Assembly (NCBI GenBank): GCA_015057315.1
Contig: SVER01000002.1
Span: 62,001-126,000, forward strand
Reading direction: 5' to 3'
From: Pseudobutyrivibrio ruminis
GTDB lineage: Bacteria; Bacillota; Clostridia; Lachnospirales; Lachnospiraceae
DNA length: 64,000 nucleotides
Shown here: piece after piece, positions 20,011 to 29,624 of the stretch
Numbering within the stretch: position 1 is the first letter of the stretch
How the letters are laid out: every line of letters starts with the position of its first letter
The notes under the pieces: model-generated
Database searches by the model: none
What the model saw: the letters and a program-made list of their open reading frames with translations, nothing else
Told to the model about the DNA's origin: nothing
Program-made: the position numbers and the translations under genes

Positions 20011-20867
20011 AATATAAATTAACGGACATTATAGATGATGATTTTGCAGCAGAGTTATCTGTTGTCTCTGCCGCAGGTATAGATATTGGTTCTCGTGGTG
20101 CTAAGGGAGTACTGATTAATAATGGATATCTGTACACAGTCCTTACAGCCAGCGGAGTTTCAAGTGATGAAACTGCTCATGAATTGTTGGAAACGCTGGT
20201 TAATGAAGCTGGCATTTCTGTAAAGGAAGTGGATTTCATTGTTGGTACGGGTTATGGTAGAGTTGCTCTCAATTTTGGAACTATTCCCTTTAAAGGTGTC
20301 ACAGAAATAACCTGCCATGCCCTTGGCGCACATTATATGAATAGGGGCACTAGAACAATTATTGATATTGGTGGTCAGGATTCAAAAGCTATTCAGGTGG
20401 ATCCAGAAAATGGAAATGTGACAGAGTTTATTATGAATGACAAATGTGCAGCAGGCACAGGAAGATTTTTGGAAAAGGTGGCACAACTATTAAATCTTGA
20501 TTTAGATGAGTTAGGCAAGTGTGCTCTACGTTCTGAAAATCCGGCAGAAATTAGTAGTCAGTGTGTAGTCTTTGCTGAATCAGAAGTCATATCCTTAAAA
20601 GCAAAGGGAGTATCGAAGGAGGATATTGCAGCAGGAATACATCTTGCTACTGCTAGAAGAGTGAAGGGACTTCTTCGCAGAGTCGGATTTGATAATGACA
20701 TAGTCTTTACTGGTGGCGTTAGCCATAATCAAGGAATGGTAAAAGCACTTGAAACAGAAATCGGTAGTTCTATAACAAAGACTAAACTGGATTCTACATT
20801 CGCAGGGGCATTTGGGGCGGCAATATCTGCAGTTCATGAAAATAAAAACATACAGTATGTGATTTAA
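20007..20867 (+). CDS. BcrAD/BadFG-type ATPase activase
   Basis: GIDIGSRGAKGVLI, DIGGQDSKAIQV, NDKCAAGTGRFLEKVA; ATGA overlap with upstream gene. Confidence 0.92.
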   Translation: MKYKLTDIIDDDFAAELSVVSAAGIDIGSRGAKGVLINNGYLYTVLTASGVSSDETAHELLETLVNEAGISVKEVDFIVGTGYGRVALNFGTIPFKGVTEITCHALGAHYMNRGTRTIIDIGGQDSKAIQVDPENGNVTEFIMNDKCAAGTGRFLEKVAQLLNLDLDELGKCALRSENPAEISSQCVVFAESEVISLKAKGVSKEDIAAGIHLATARRVKGLLRRVGFDNDIVFTGGVSHNQGMVKALETEIGSSITKTKLDSTFAGAFGAAISAVHENKNIQYVI

Positions 20868-20974
20868 ATGATTTCTTGCAGATAAATTGCTAAGATTTCT
20901 AGGCGCCAAGTTCCTATATAGATTTGGCGTCAGATAGAAATATTCACTTGCAGCTATACTTCTACAGAGTTATA

Positions 20975-21012
20975 ATAAAGCTATACTTCTCCAGAAGTAT
21001 AGCTTTATTTTT
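20975..21012 (+). terminator. Intrinsic terminator
   Basis: ATAAAGCTATACTTCT-cc-AGAAGTATAGCTTTAT then T-run. Confidence 0.88.
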
Positions 21013-21031
21013 TGAAAGCAAGGTGATTTAA

Positions 21032-21685
21032 TTGAGCAAATTAGTTTTATATCATGGCTCGGACAAGATAATAAGTTCCCCTAAGTTTGGGTATGGAAAG
21101 CCCTTCAATGATTATGGGCAGGGCTTTTATTGCACTAAGCATATAGACCTGGCTAAGGAATGGGCAGTAGAAGCTGAGAGAGACGGTTTTGTTAATGTAT
21201 ATGAAATAGATGATAAGGGGCTTAAGATTCTAAATCTTAATGATGAAAAGTATTCAATTTTGCATTGGATTACACTGCTGATTGAGCATAGAACCTTTAG
21301 TATCAACAGCCCACTGGCAAGGGATGGCATTGGGTTTTTGCAGCGAAACTATCATATAGATATAGATGAATATGATGCAATAATCGGTTATAGGGCAGAT
21401 GATTCATATTTTTCATTTGCCAGAGCCTTTTTGGCAAATACTATTAGCATTGAACAGTTGGAAGAAGCTATGTACCTTGGTGAATTGGGACAACAGTTCT
21501 TTATAAAGAGTGAAAAGGCTTTTTCAAAGCTTAAGTTTATAGAGGCAAAACAAGTGGATTGCGCAGAGTATTATCCTAAGAAGTCTGCTAGGGACAACAA
21601 AGCCAGGGAAAGTTATAATACTATTGCTGATGCAATGGATAAAAAAGGAACATATCTTATTGATCTTGTAAGAAAGGAGCAGTAG
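21032..21685 (+). CDS. DUF3990-like protein (possible ADP-ribosyltransferase-type fold)
   Basis: LYHGSDKII..PKFGYGKPFNDYGQGFYCTKHIDLAKEWA; TTG start. Confidence 0.7.
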   Translation: MSKLVLYHGSDKIISSPKFGYGKPFNDYGQGFYCTKHIDLAKEWAVEAERDGFVNVYEIDDKGLKILNLNDEKYSILHWITLLIEHRTFSINSPLARDGIGFLQRNYHIDIDEYDAIIGYRADDSYFSFARAFLANTISIEQLEEAMYLGELGQQFFIKSEKAFSKLKFIEAKQVDCAEYYPKKSARDNKARESYNTIADAMDKKGTYLIDLVRKEQ

Positions 21686-21686
21686 A

Positions 21687-22319
21687 ATGGTTCATCCTTA
21701 TAAAGAAATATATCTCAGTGATGCTATGGCAAATTTAGCAGAAGCATTTCAGGTGGCAGCTTACGATTACAAGTTCAGTCTAGATTTTTTTATGAGCCTG
21801 TTCATAGTTTCAGGGGTAGCAGCTCAGTTTGAAGTGGGAAATCCCAAATACATAGTTGGAAAATCCGGGGCGGAGCTTACTCAGGAGATAGTCCTTAGAA
21901 CAAATGCTACAGAACTAAGGCAGATTGATACATCCTTTAAAGCACCTAAAGAGGATTATTGGACAGGTTGGGTGTTAGCATATTATCAGTGGTACTCGGC
22001 CAAGAGCTTCAAGGAAATACAAAGCATTATTACCCCAGAGAAACTAATGGAGAAGTACAATCCATATCATGAAATGGATGAAATGCAGATAGTAGAATAT
22101 ATTAATTCCAAAGTCGACAAAGCAAGAGCGGTAAGCAGGCTTCAGATGTATCGTAAATACTTTGAAATGTCCCAAAGTGAGCTTGCCAAGGAAGCAGATG
22201 TTAATTTGCGCACATTGCAGCAGTATGAAATAGGTGCCAAGGATATAGGAAAAGCCTCGGTAGCTACACTTGAATCTTTATCTAAGGTCTTGAAATGTGA
22301 CGTAAAGGATTTATTATAG
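21687..22319 (+). CDS. XRE-type helix-turn-helix protein with N-terminal domain (putative antitoxin)
   Basis: C-terminal RKYFEMSQSELAKEADVNLRTLQQYEIG HTH_3; 1-nt gap to upstream ORF. Confidence 0.75.
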   Translation: MVHPYKEIYLSDAMANLAEAFQVAAYDYKFSLDFFMSLFIVSGVAAQFEVGNPKYIVGKSGAELTQEIVLRTNATELRQIDTSFKAPKEDYWTGWVLAYYQWYSAKSFKEIQSIITPEKLMEKYNPYHEMDEMQIVEYINSKVDKARAVSRLQMYRKYFEMSQSELAKEADVNLRTLQQYEIGAKDIGKASVATLESLSKVLKCDVKDLL

Positions 22320-22324
22320 TTAGT

Positions 22325-23266
22325 ATGATAATTAACACAGGGCAACGCACAGACATACCGGCATTTTTTCCTGAGTGGTTGGCAAACAGATTTAGGGAAG
22401 GCTATGTCTGTGTAAGAAATCCATATAATCCTGTTCAGGTAAGCAGGTACAGATTAGACCCTAAGGTGGTGGATGCAATTGGTTTTTGCAGTAAGAATCC
22501 AGCACCTTTTTTTCCGTATATGGATTTAATAAAGGATTTCGGACAGTATTGGTACATAACCATCACTCCTTACGGTAAGGACATAGAGCCAGGTGTGCCT
22601 GATAAGGCTCAGGTTATGGAATCCTTTAAGCAGCTTTCTAAGATGGTTGGCGTAGATAGAATCGGATGGCGCTATGATCCAATATTTATTGATGAAAAAT
22701 ACACCTATGATTTTCACGTGGAAACTTTCTCTAAAATGGCAACAAATCTCAGGGGCTATACCAACCATGTGGTGATTAGCTTCATAGATATTTATGATAA
22801 GGTAAAGCGCAACTTTCCTGAGGCAGCGCCAGTATCTGCTGAGGATAAGGTAGCCCTTGGGCAGAAGATTATTGAAATAGCAAGGGCAAATGACATGGTA
22901 GTAAAGCCTTGCGCAGAAGGGGATTTCTTAGCAAAATATGGTGCTGATTGCAGTGGCTGCATGACAGTAGCCATGTACGAAAAGGCTATAGGCTCAAGGC
23001 TAATAGCTCCTAAATCTAATGTTAAGCCAGCAAGGGCAGACTGCGCCTGCTACTTAGGAGCTGATATTGGAGCATACGATACCTGCAGGCATTTTTGTAA
23101 ATATTGCTATGCTAACAATGACCTTGAGCAGGTGGCAAAAAATAAAGAATTACATGATGTTAATTCACCATTTCTAATAGGCAATTATCGTAAAGACGAT
23201 ATTATTCATGATGTTAAGCAGACCTCATGGATTGATAATCAGATGAACTTATTTGATTTTTTATAG
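22325..23266 (+). CDS. DUF1848 family protein
   Basis: MIINTGQRTDIPAFFPEWLANRFREGYVCVRNPYNPVQVSRY; CRHFCKYCYAN Cys cluster. Confidence 0.85.
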   Translation: MIINTGQRTDIPAFFPEWLANRFREGYVCVRNPYNPVQVSRYRLDPKVVDAIGFCSKNPAPFFPYMDLIKDFGQYWYITITPYGKDIEPGVPDKAQVMESFKQLSKMVGVDRIGWRYDPIFIDEKYTYDFHVETFSKMATNLRGYTNHVVISFIDIYDKVKRNFPEAAPVSAEDKVALGQKIIEIARANDMVVKPCAEGDFLAKYGADCSGCMTVAMYEKAIGSRLIAPKSNVKPARADCACYLGADIGAYDTCRHFCKYCYANNDLEQVAKNKELHDVNSPFLIGNYRKDDIIHDVKQTSWIDNQMNLFDFL

Positions 23267-23350
23267 CTCAGGGGTTACGCGATTAACCTTTGATTTTTAC
23301 AGCACTCTTGCAGTATTATTTTTTCAGATGAAAATATTGGAGGGTGCAAG

Positions 23351-24673
23351 ATGAATAAAAAATTTACTAAGGAGGTTGCACTCATAGCTGTGCCAGTGGC
23401 ATTACAGTCTATGCTGCAATCTTCTTTTTCTATGATTGACCAGATAATGGTAGGACAGCTGGGAGAGCAGAGTATAGCAGCAGTGGAAATAGCAGGCAAG
23501 CCAGGATTTATATATGCATTTGTAATAGGGGCAATAGGCGCTATAGCAGGAATAATGATATCTCAGTATATTGGAAAAGGAGATAAGCTGGCAGAGGAAA
23601 AAAGCATTTGTCTTAACTTTTTGGTAATGCTAATCACAGGCATGTTATTTTCTGGGGTGGCACTTGGATGTTCTAATTCTTTTGTAAAGCTTTTCACAAG
23701 TGATGAATTTGTAGTCATCACAGGTGGTTCGTATTTACGAATTATAGCCTGGACATTTATTCCACTTGGCATTAGCAATATTTTTGGCGTGGCCCTTAGA
23801 TGTAGGGGCAAATCGACACTACCACTGTATGTAAGCTTTGCGTCAGCAGTGGTAAACACGGGACTCAACTATTTATTAATTTTTGGAAATTGCCAAATGC
23901 CACGGCTTGGTGTGAAAGGAGCTGCATATGCTAGTGTTATATCACAGATGATAGGGGCGATTGTAATTCTTATATTATTCTTTAAGGAATATGGAAGAAT
24001 TAACATATCTGTAAGGCTTGATAGAAGTGGATACATTCAATATCTATGTATGTTAGCTCCAGTTGTAATAAATGAATTTATGTGGTCGGTGGGACAGAGT
24101 ATAAACACATTTGTGTATGGTCACATGGGCACAGAGGAGCTGGCGGGAATGTCATTAACTGGCTCTGTTCAAGGACTAACAATAGGCGCCCTAAGCGGTC
24201 TTTCTCAAGCTGCTGGAATCATGATAGGTAAACGCCTTGGTGAAGGGGAATATGACCTGGCATATAAAGAGTCTAAAAAGCTATGTATATATGGTTTTTT
24301 AGGAACTATCGTATTTTCGATATTAATAATTGTGTTAAGATATCCTTATGTGAATATTTATAACGTGAGTGATGAAGTACATATCATTGGTGCAAATATT
24401 GTGATTGCCTTTGCTATACTGATGCCTGTGAAGGTTCAGAATATGATTTTGGGTGGTGGAATCATTAGAAGTGGTGGCAGGACTAAATATATAATGATTA
24501 TAGATATGCTGGGAACCTGGCTTGTAGGCGTACCACTTGCTTTGTATACAGGTCTTGTACTAAAGCTTTCGATTGTATGGGTTTATTTTATCTTGTCACA
24601 GGAAGAAGTAGTGCGGTTTATCATATCAATATTCATGTTTAGAAGTAAAAAATGGATGAATACTTTAGATTGA
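23351..24673 (+). CDS. MATE family efflux transporter
   Basis: MATE-like sequence, SMIDQIMVGQLGEQSIAAVE. Confidence 0.9.
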   Translation: MNKKFTKEVALIAVPVALQSMLQSSFSMIDQIMVGQLGEQSIAAVEIAGKPGFIYAFVIGAIGAIAGIMISQYIGKGDKLAEEKSICLNFLVMLITGMLFSGVALGCSNSFVKLFTSDEFVVITGGSYLRIIAWTFIPLGISNIFGVALRCRGKSTLPLYVSFASAVVNTGLNYLLIFGNCQMPRLGVKGAAYASVISQMIGAIVILILFFKEYGRINISVRLDRSGYIQYLCMLAPVVINEFMWSVGQSINTFVYGHMGTEELAGMSLTGSVQGLTIGALSGLSQAAGIMIGKRLGEGEYDLAYKESKKLCIYGFLGTIVFSILIIVLRYPYVNIYNVSDEVHIIGANIVIAFAILMPVKVQNMILGGGIIRSGGRTKYIMIIDMLGTWLVGVPLALYTGLVLKLSIVWVYFILSQEEVVRFIISIFMFRSKKWMNTLD

Positions 24674-24680
24674 GGATAAT

Positions 24681-25694
24681 ATGTGGGATGAAAATAAAGT
24701 CAGAATAAAGGATGTAGCGGAGGCATTAGGTGTTAGCACTGCAACAGTTTCAAATGTTCTTCATGGGAAAACTAAAAAAATCTCTGATGCAACTGTAAAG
24801 CGGGTTCAGGAGAAGCTAAATGAAATGGGCTATGTTCCCAATATGGCAGCAACACTTTTGGCACAGAATAATTCCAGGATTATAGGAGTGGTAGTTAATG
24901 ACCATCCTAAATATGAAGGTCATGTTTTGGAAGATCCTTATGTTTGTAGTGCTTTGAATGCTCTCTCAAATGAGATTGACAATGCTGGTTATTTTATGAT
25001 GTTAAGGAAGTCATCACAAATAAGTGAAATACCAGTATTTGCATCTATGTGGAATATGGATGGCATGATTATTATGGGATTCTGCCAAGATGATTATCAA
25101 TCACTAAGAGACAAGATTCGTATTCCATTTGTTGTATATGATGGATTTTTTATAAATGATAGGAACATCTGCAATTTAATGTTAGATGATTATGATGGAG
25201 GTAGTCAGGTTGGAAAATATCTTAGAACTCACGGTAAAAACCATGTTCTATGTATAGCTGATAATAAGCTAAGTCCTGATTATGATAGATACAAAGGCTT
25301 GTGCCATGGACTTCAGCTAACAGCAGATTATTTGATAATTCCAATGTCTAGGAAAGAGCGAATTTACTTCTATAAAAAGCGTATTCTTAAGTTTAATAAG
25401 TATGATGCAATCTTTGCAGTATCAGATTATTATGGCATTGAACTTATGAACCTTCTAATCCAAAATGGGTATAGCATACCAAAGGATTTGTGGATGATAG
25501 GTTTTGATGATATATCCTTATGTAAAAGTGTAATTCCACCCTTTGCATCAGTTCGGCAGGATGTGGAACTTAGAGCGAAAAAGGCTATAGAATATATACA
25601 TGCAATGAAGGAAGATTCTCAGTTTTCTGCTACCGAAAGAATACCTGTAAAATTAATAGTTAGAGAGAGCTGTAAAGAGCTAGTTATAGATTAA
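24681..25694 (+). CDS. LacI family transcriptional regulator
   Basis: RIKDVAEALGVSTATVSNVLHGKTKKISDATVKRV. Confidence 0.93.
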   Translation: MWDENKVRIKDVAEALGVSTATVSNVLHGKTKKISDATVKRVQEKLNEMGYVPNMAATLLAQNNSRIIGVVVNDHPKYEGHVLEDPYVCSALNALSNEIDNAGYFMMLRKSSQISEIPVFASMWNMDGMIIMGFCQDDYQSLRDKIRIPFVVYDGFFINDRNICNLMLDDYDGGSQVGKYLRTHGKNHVLCIADNKLSPDYDRYKGLCHGLQLTADYLIIPMSRKERIYFYKKRILKFNKYDAIFAVSDYYGIELMNLLIQNGYSIPKDLWMIGFDDISLCKSVIPPFASVRQDVELRAKKAIEYIHAMKEDSQFSATERIPVKLIVRESCKELVID

Positions 25695-25709
25695 GTCTAT
25701 AACCGGCTC
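25677..25709. repeat. Hairpin of sulfur promoter cassette L2 (overlaps lacI-family 3' end)
   Basis: GAGCTAGTTATAGA-ttaag-TCTATAACCGGCTC. Confidence 0.7.
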
Positions 25710-25734
25710 TCATTTTCTTTAGGAGCTAGATATC

Positions 25735-25779
25735 TTGTATTTACGGGCTTTGTGACATATAATCCTATCAACCTAGTAG
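25735..25779 (+). promoter_or_regulatory. Promoter TTGTAT-17-TATAAT with operator CCTATCAACCTAGTAG
   Basis: -35 25735-25740, -10 25758-25763, operator 25764-25779. Confidence 0.75.
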
Positions 25780-25805
25780 ATAAATAGTTGAAAGGAGAAA
25801 ATGAT

Positions 25806-27182
25806 ATGGCGGATATAACAGTAGGAAGAAATTCAGTGAAAAATGATGACATAGTTACTACATCAAAATCACAGATTTCAGATTTATGGAAGAAGGAAGA
25901 TTGGCTTACGATTTGGATTGGAGCAATTCTTATTGCAGTCGCAGCAATAGCAGTTATTACAGGAAGCTTTGATTTTAGCGCTGCAAAGTTTTCAACCTGG
26001 GGAAATGGTGTGAGCGTGTTTGAGCAACTTTCTACAGGAAGTTTTTGGGCTTCATTAGTTAGAACTTTTCTTGTAACAGGAGCGCTGTTTACAGCAGGAG
26101 TTAAGCTTAAAGGTGAATCAGTGAAGGATTACATTCCTGCGTATTCAGCATTGTTTTTACTTGCTATTCTTGTAAGATTTATTTCAGCAGAATATACACT
26201 TAACAGATATTTGGAATGGGCTTTCTGGGCACTTATAGTTGGACTTGTAATTTCAAACACAGTCGGTGTTCCTAAATGGTTAAAGCCAGCGGTTCAGACA
26301 GAGTACTACATCAAGGCCGGACTTGTAGTAATGGGATTTTCAGTACTTTTCTCAAACATTATTAATTTTGGTTTATACGGACTTGGCATTGCATGGATAG
26401 TTACTCCAGTAGTAATCATCTTCATGTGGTTCTTCGGCACAAAGGTACTTAAGATTGATAACAAGCCACTTGTTATTACAATTGCTACAGCAACATCAGT
26501 CTGCGGTACTTCAGCAGCGATTGCAGCAGGCGCTTCATCAAAAGCAAAGAAGACAGATCTTTCACTTGCAGTTTCAATTTCCATCATTTTTACAGTAATC
26601 ATGATGGTATTCGAGCCAATTATTATTAAGGCTACAGGACTTGGCGAGCTTATGGGAGGAGCTCTTATCGGCGGAACAGTAGATTCAACTGGCGCTGTTA
26701 CAGTAGCAGGTACAGCACTTGGTGAGACTGCACAGACAGCAGCTGTACTTGTTAAATCCATTCAGAATATTCTTATTGGATTTATCGCATTTGCGGTAGC
26801 AATTTTCTTTTCAACAAGAGTGGAAAATGGTAATGGAAAGACAAATGTTTCTGCAACAGAAATTTGGTATAGACTTCCAAAATTCATATTAGGATTCTTT
26901 GCAGCATCACTTATTGCATCATTTGTATTCCTCCCAGCAGTTGGAAGTGATTCTGTAGCAAGCATTAATGGTGTTTTAGATCAGTACAAAAACTGGGCAT
27001 TCGTTCTTGCATTTACAAGCATTGGTCTTGATACAAACTTTAAGGAAATCAAGGAACAATTTAAGGGAGGTAAGCCACTTACTCTTTATGTGGTAGGACA
27101 GTTATTTAATATTATTCTTACTTTTATAGCAGTATATATACTTCTATCTGGAAAGTTTTTCCCAGTTCCTGTATTGAATTAA
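25806..27182 (+). CDS. YeiH-type putative sulfate exporter family transporter
   Basis: Polytopic; YFIKAGLVVMGFSVLFSNI-like and TATSVCGTSAAIAAG motifs of the Cons_hypoth698 family; preceded by sulfur operator. Confidence 0.8.
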   Translation: MADITVGRNSVKNDDIVTTSKSQISDLWKKEDWLTIWIGAILIAVAAIAVITGSFDFSAAKFSTWGNGVSVFEQLSTGSFWASLVRTFLVTGALFTAGVKLKGESVKDYIPAYSALFLLAILVRFISAEYTLNRYLEWAFWALIVGLVISNTVGVPKWLKPAVQTEYYIKAGLVVMGFSVLFSNIINFGLYGLGIAWIVTPVVIIFMWFFGTKVLKIDNKPLVITIATATSVCGTSAAIAAGASSKAKKTDLSLAVSISIIFTVIMMVFEPIIIKATGLGELMGGALIGGTVDSTGAVTVAGTALGETAQTAAVLVKSIQNILIGFIAFAVAIFFSTRVENGNGKTNVSATEIWYRLPKFILGFFAASLIASFVFLPAVGSDSVASINGVLDQYKNWAFVLAFTSIGLDTNFKEIKEQFKGGKPLTLYVVGQLFNIILTFIAVYILLSGKFFPVPVLN

Positions 27183-27197
27183 TTATCCTAGGAGAAG

Positions 27198-27485
27198 ATG
27201 AATATGAAATCTACATTGAGAAAGTTAATGAAAATATTTGGAACAGTTTTTGTAGTAGCGGTTATAGGTCTTGCTGTATATATAATGGCTAATGGACTTG
27301 GCTTAGTAGATGGACTAGATTTTGGTGCTGGCGCATATTATTATGCAGATATCCCCCAATTCGCTAAGTACGTAAATGGAGAGCATTTTAAATCAGCTTT
27401 CCCAATGTGGATTCATATAGTGCTATTTTTAATTTGGGGAGTATTGATGTATAGATTATGGATATGGTTAGATAAAAAATTATAA
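27198..27485 (+). CDS. Small membrane protein, unknown function
   Basis: Two predicted TM segments, RBS, co-directional 15 bp after transporter. Confidence 0.65.
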   Translation: MNMKSTLRKLMKIFGTVFVVAVIGLAVYIMANGLGLVDGLDFGAGAYYYADIPQFAKYVNGEHFKSAFPMWIHIVLFLIWGVLMYRLWIWLDKKL

Positions 27486-27488
27486 AAA

Positions 27489-27527
27489 AGCCTTCCCCTA
27501 ACGACAAGGGGAAGGTGGCCATAGGCC
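27489..27527. repeat. REP-like double hairpin, copy 1
   Basis: GCCTTCCCCT..AAGGGGAAGGT then GGCCATAGGCC then GATGA; related copy at 50695. Confidence 0.65.
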
Positions 27528-27541
27528 AGATGATATGTATT

Positions 27542-28162
27542 TTATTTAATCTTCTTACATACATAATTAATGCAAATACCACCAACTGTATTTCCAGCAG
27601 TGATAACCAGTAGCTTAATTATCGCATTTACGGAATAGTTAAATGCCATGTTGTAATAGAACATATCTGCAACGCAGTGCTCTGTGCCTGCAAGAATAAA
27701 TCCCATAACACCAAGGAATATTCCTAGGTATTTGCCAAGCTCATGGTTGTTATTCTTAAACTCATCTACTGCAATAAAAATAAAAATGTTGCAAAGTATT
27801 CCAAGTAAAAACAGGCTCAAGTATGAGTCTCCATTCTTAACTTCACAAAGAGCAGTGGCCTTTTCAGCTACGGCTGCCCCAACTCTAGTACCTCTTATCA
27901 TAAGAGCAAGTATCAATGTTCCGATAAAATTTCCAACCCAAATAGAAATCATATCTGGTATTGATGGACCGCCCTTATCAATAGTGTAGCAAACCTTGCC
28001 AGTGAAAAGATTAAATCCGAAGGTAAGCACCACGAAAAGTCCAACAGAAAACAGTGCGGAACCAATCACCTTATTATCTAACGATAAATAAATGAGTCCA
28101 CCAAGACCGATAGTGAAACCAGCCATAATAGATTTTACAAAAGCTTTGTTAGTCATATACAT
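27542..28162 (-). CDS. Formate/nitrite transporter (FNT) family channel
   Basis: GFTIGLGGLIYL, LFTGKVCY, WVGNFIGTL, AGTEHCVADMFY, NTVGGI. Confidence 0.9.
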   Translation of the reverse strand: MYMTNKAFVKSIMAGFTIGLGGLIYLSLDNKVIGSALFSVGLFVVLTFGFNLFTGKVCYTIDKGGPSIPDMISIWVGNFIGTLILALMIRGTRVGAAVAEKATALCEVKNGDSYLSLFLLGILCNIFIFIAVDEFKNNNHELGKYLGIFLGVMGFILAGTEHCVADMFYYNMAFNYSVNAIIKLLVITAGNTVGGICINYVCKKIK

Positions 28163-28323
28163 TTCTCCTTCTTAACGGCAATATTATATGTATTCTTTTA
28201 CCTAAAAGCAACGAAGTTTCTCAGGTATTTGACAAAATACAAAAAAGAAAATAATATGTTATAGCCTATTATTTAGATGGGTGTAAAAGGATGAGTTGTT
28301 TTTTGTTTAAAAATGAGGAGTTT

Positions 28324-29490
28324 ATGAAGGAAATATCATATAAAGAGCTCATGGAGCTAGATAAAGATAAATATATTCTGGTTGATACCAGAAATGAGGG
28401 AAGCCTTAAATACGGTATGATTCCTGGCGCTATCAGCATCACACATGAGTTGTTTGAAACAGATTTAGAGGGTGTCTGCAATCGTCTGGACAAATCAAAG
28501 CAGATAATACTTTATTGCACCAGAGGCGTGGTTTCGGTAGATGATGCTGCAGTTTTATCAGAGCAGGGATTTAATGCGGTAAGCCTTAAGGGCGGTTATA
28601 ATAGTTATCTTTCAGCTATGATGGAGGCTCAGGATAATGAGGCAGAAGAAGAGCTTAATGAGAAAACTGCTGAGATAGAAAAGAGCATCAGAAAGAAATT
28701 CCATAAGACATTGTTTTCTCCATTTGCAAGAGCTTGCAAGCAGTACGAGCTTATAAAGGAAGGTGACCATATTGCGGTATGTATTTCCGGTGGTAAGGAT
28801 TCCATGCTGATGGCAAAGCTTTTCCAGGAGATTAAGAGACATCATAAGGTTAATTTTGATCTTACTTTTCTTGTAATGGATCCAGGCTACAGTGAAGTTA
28901 ATCGCAAGCTTATCGAAAGTAATGCTAAGCTAATGGGAATCCCGATAGTTGTGTATGAGAGCGATATTTTTGATGCAGTTGATACAGTAGATAAGAATCC
29001 TTGTTATCTGTGTGCCAGAATGCGCCGAGGCCATCTCTATTCTAAGGCAAAGGAGCTTGGCTGCAACAAGATAGCACTTGGTCATCACTATGATGATGTT
29101 ATAGAAACTATTCTGATGGGCATGCTTTACGGTGCCCAGATACAGACTATGATGCCTAAGCTTCATTCTACTAATTTTGAAGGCATGGATCTAATCAGAC
29201 CACTGTATCTTATCAGACAGGATGATATTATTGCATGGCAAAGATATAATGGCTTGCACTTCCTTCAGTGTGCCTGCCACTTTACTGAGACCTGCGACAG
29301 CTGTTCTGTAGATGGAACCAGCGCATCTAAGCGACTTGAAACAAGGAATTTAATCGCAGAGCTTAAGAAGGTAAATCCTTATGTGGAATCAAACATTTTC
29401 CGCAGTGTGGAGAATGTTAATCTTGCTACAGTAATTGCATACAAGCAGGATGGTGTAAAGCATCACTTCCTGGATGATTATGATAATTAA
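28324..29490 (+). CDS. Rhodanese domain fused to TtcA-like PP-loop ATPase
   Basis: Rhodanese ILYCTRGVVS; PP-loop CISGGKDSML; CYLCARMRRG; GHHYDDVIET. Confidence 0.85.
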   Translation: MKEISYKELMELDKDKYILVDTRNEGSLKYGMIPGAISITHELFETDLEGVCNRLDKSKQIILYCTRGVVSVDDAAVLSEQGFNAVSLKGGYNSYLSAMMEAQDNEAEEELNEKTAEIEKSIRKKFHKTLFSPFARACKQYELIKEGDHIAVCISGGKDSMLMAKLFQEIKRHHKVNFDLTFLVMDPGYSEVNRKLIESNAKLMGIPIVVYESDIFDAVDTVDKNPCYLCARMRRGHLYSKAKELGCNKIALGHHYDDVIETILMGMLYGAQIQTMMPKLHSTNFEGMDLIRPLYLIRQDDIIAWQRYNGLHFLQCACHFTETCDSCSVDGTSASKRLETRNLIAELKKVNPYVESNIFRSVENVNLATVIAYKQDGVKHHFLDDYDN

Positions 29491-29509
29491 AATTCGTATA
29501 TACGATATA

Positions 29510-29542
29510 GAGCTAGTTATAAACACGATTTATAACTAGCTC
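29510..29542. repeat. Hairpin of sulfur promoter cassette L3
   Basis: GAGCTAGTTATAAA-cacga-TTTATAACTAGCTC. Confidence 0.75.
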
Positions 29543-29567
29543 TAATTTTATTTGGGAACTAGGTATA

Positions 29568-29612
29568 TTGAAGAAGTGGCATTTATCTGTTATTATCCTA
29601 TCAACCTAGTAG
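29568..29612 (+). promoter_or_regulatory. Promoter TTGAAG-17-TATTAT with operator CCTATCAACCTAGTAG
   Basis: -35 29568-29573, -10 29591-29596, operator 29597-29612. Confidence 0.78.
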
Positions 29613-29624
29613 GTAATTGCGAAA

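Noticed and set aside
23563-23868. Antisense and nested ORFs listed in the track (e.g. 1125-1487, 26306-26761, 38783-39223)
   Set aside because: They lie opposite well-supported CDSs, have no recognisable domains, and reflect codon bias of the sense gene.
29510-29542. Cassette hairpins as simple transcription terminators only
   Set aside because: Not fully rejected, but L1 follows a complete terminator at 252-290 and sequence similarity extends past the stem, so termination alone does not explain them.
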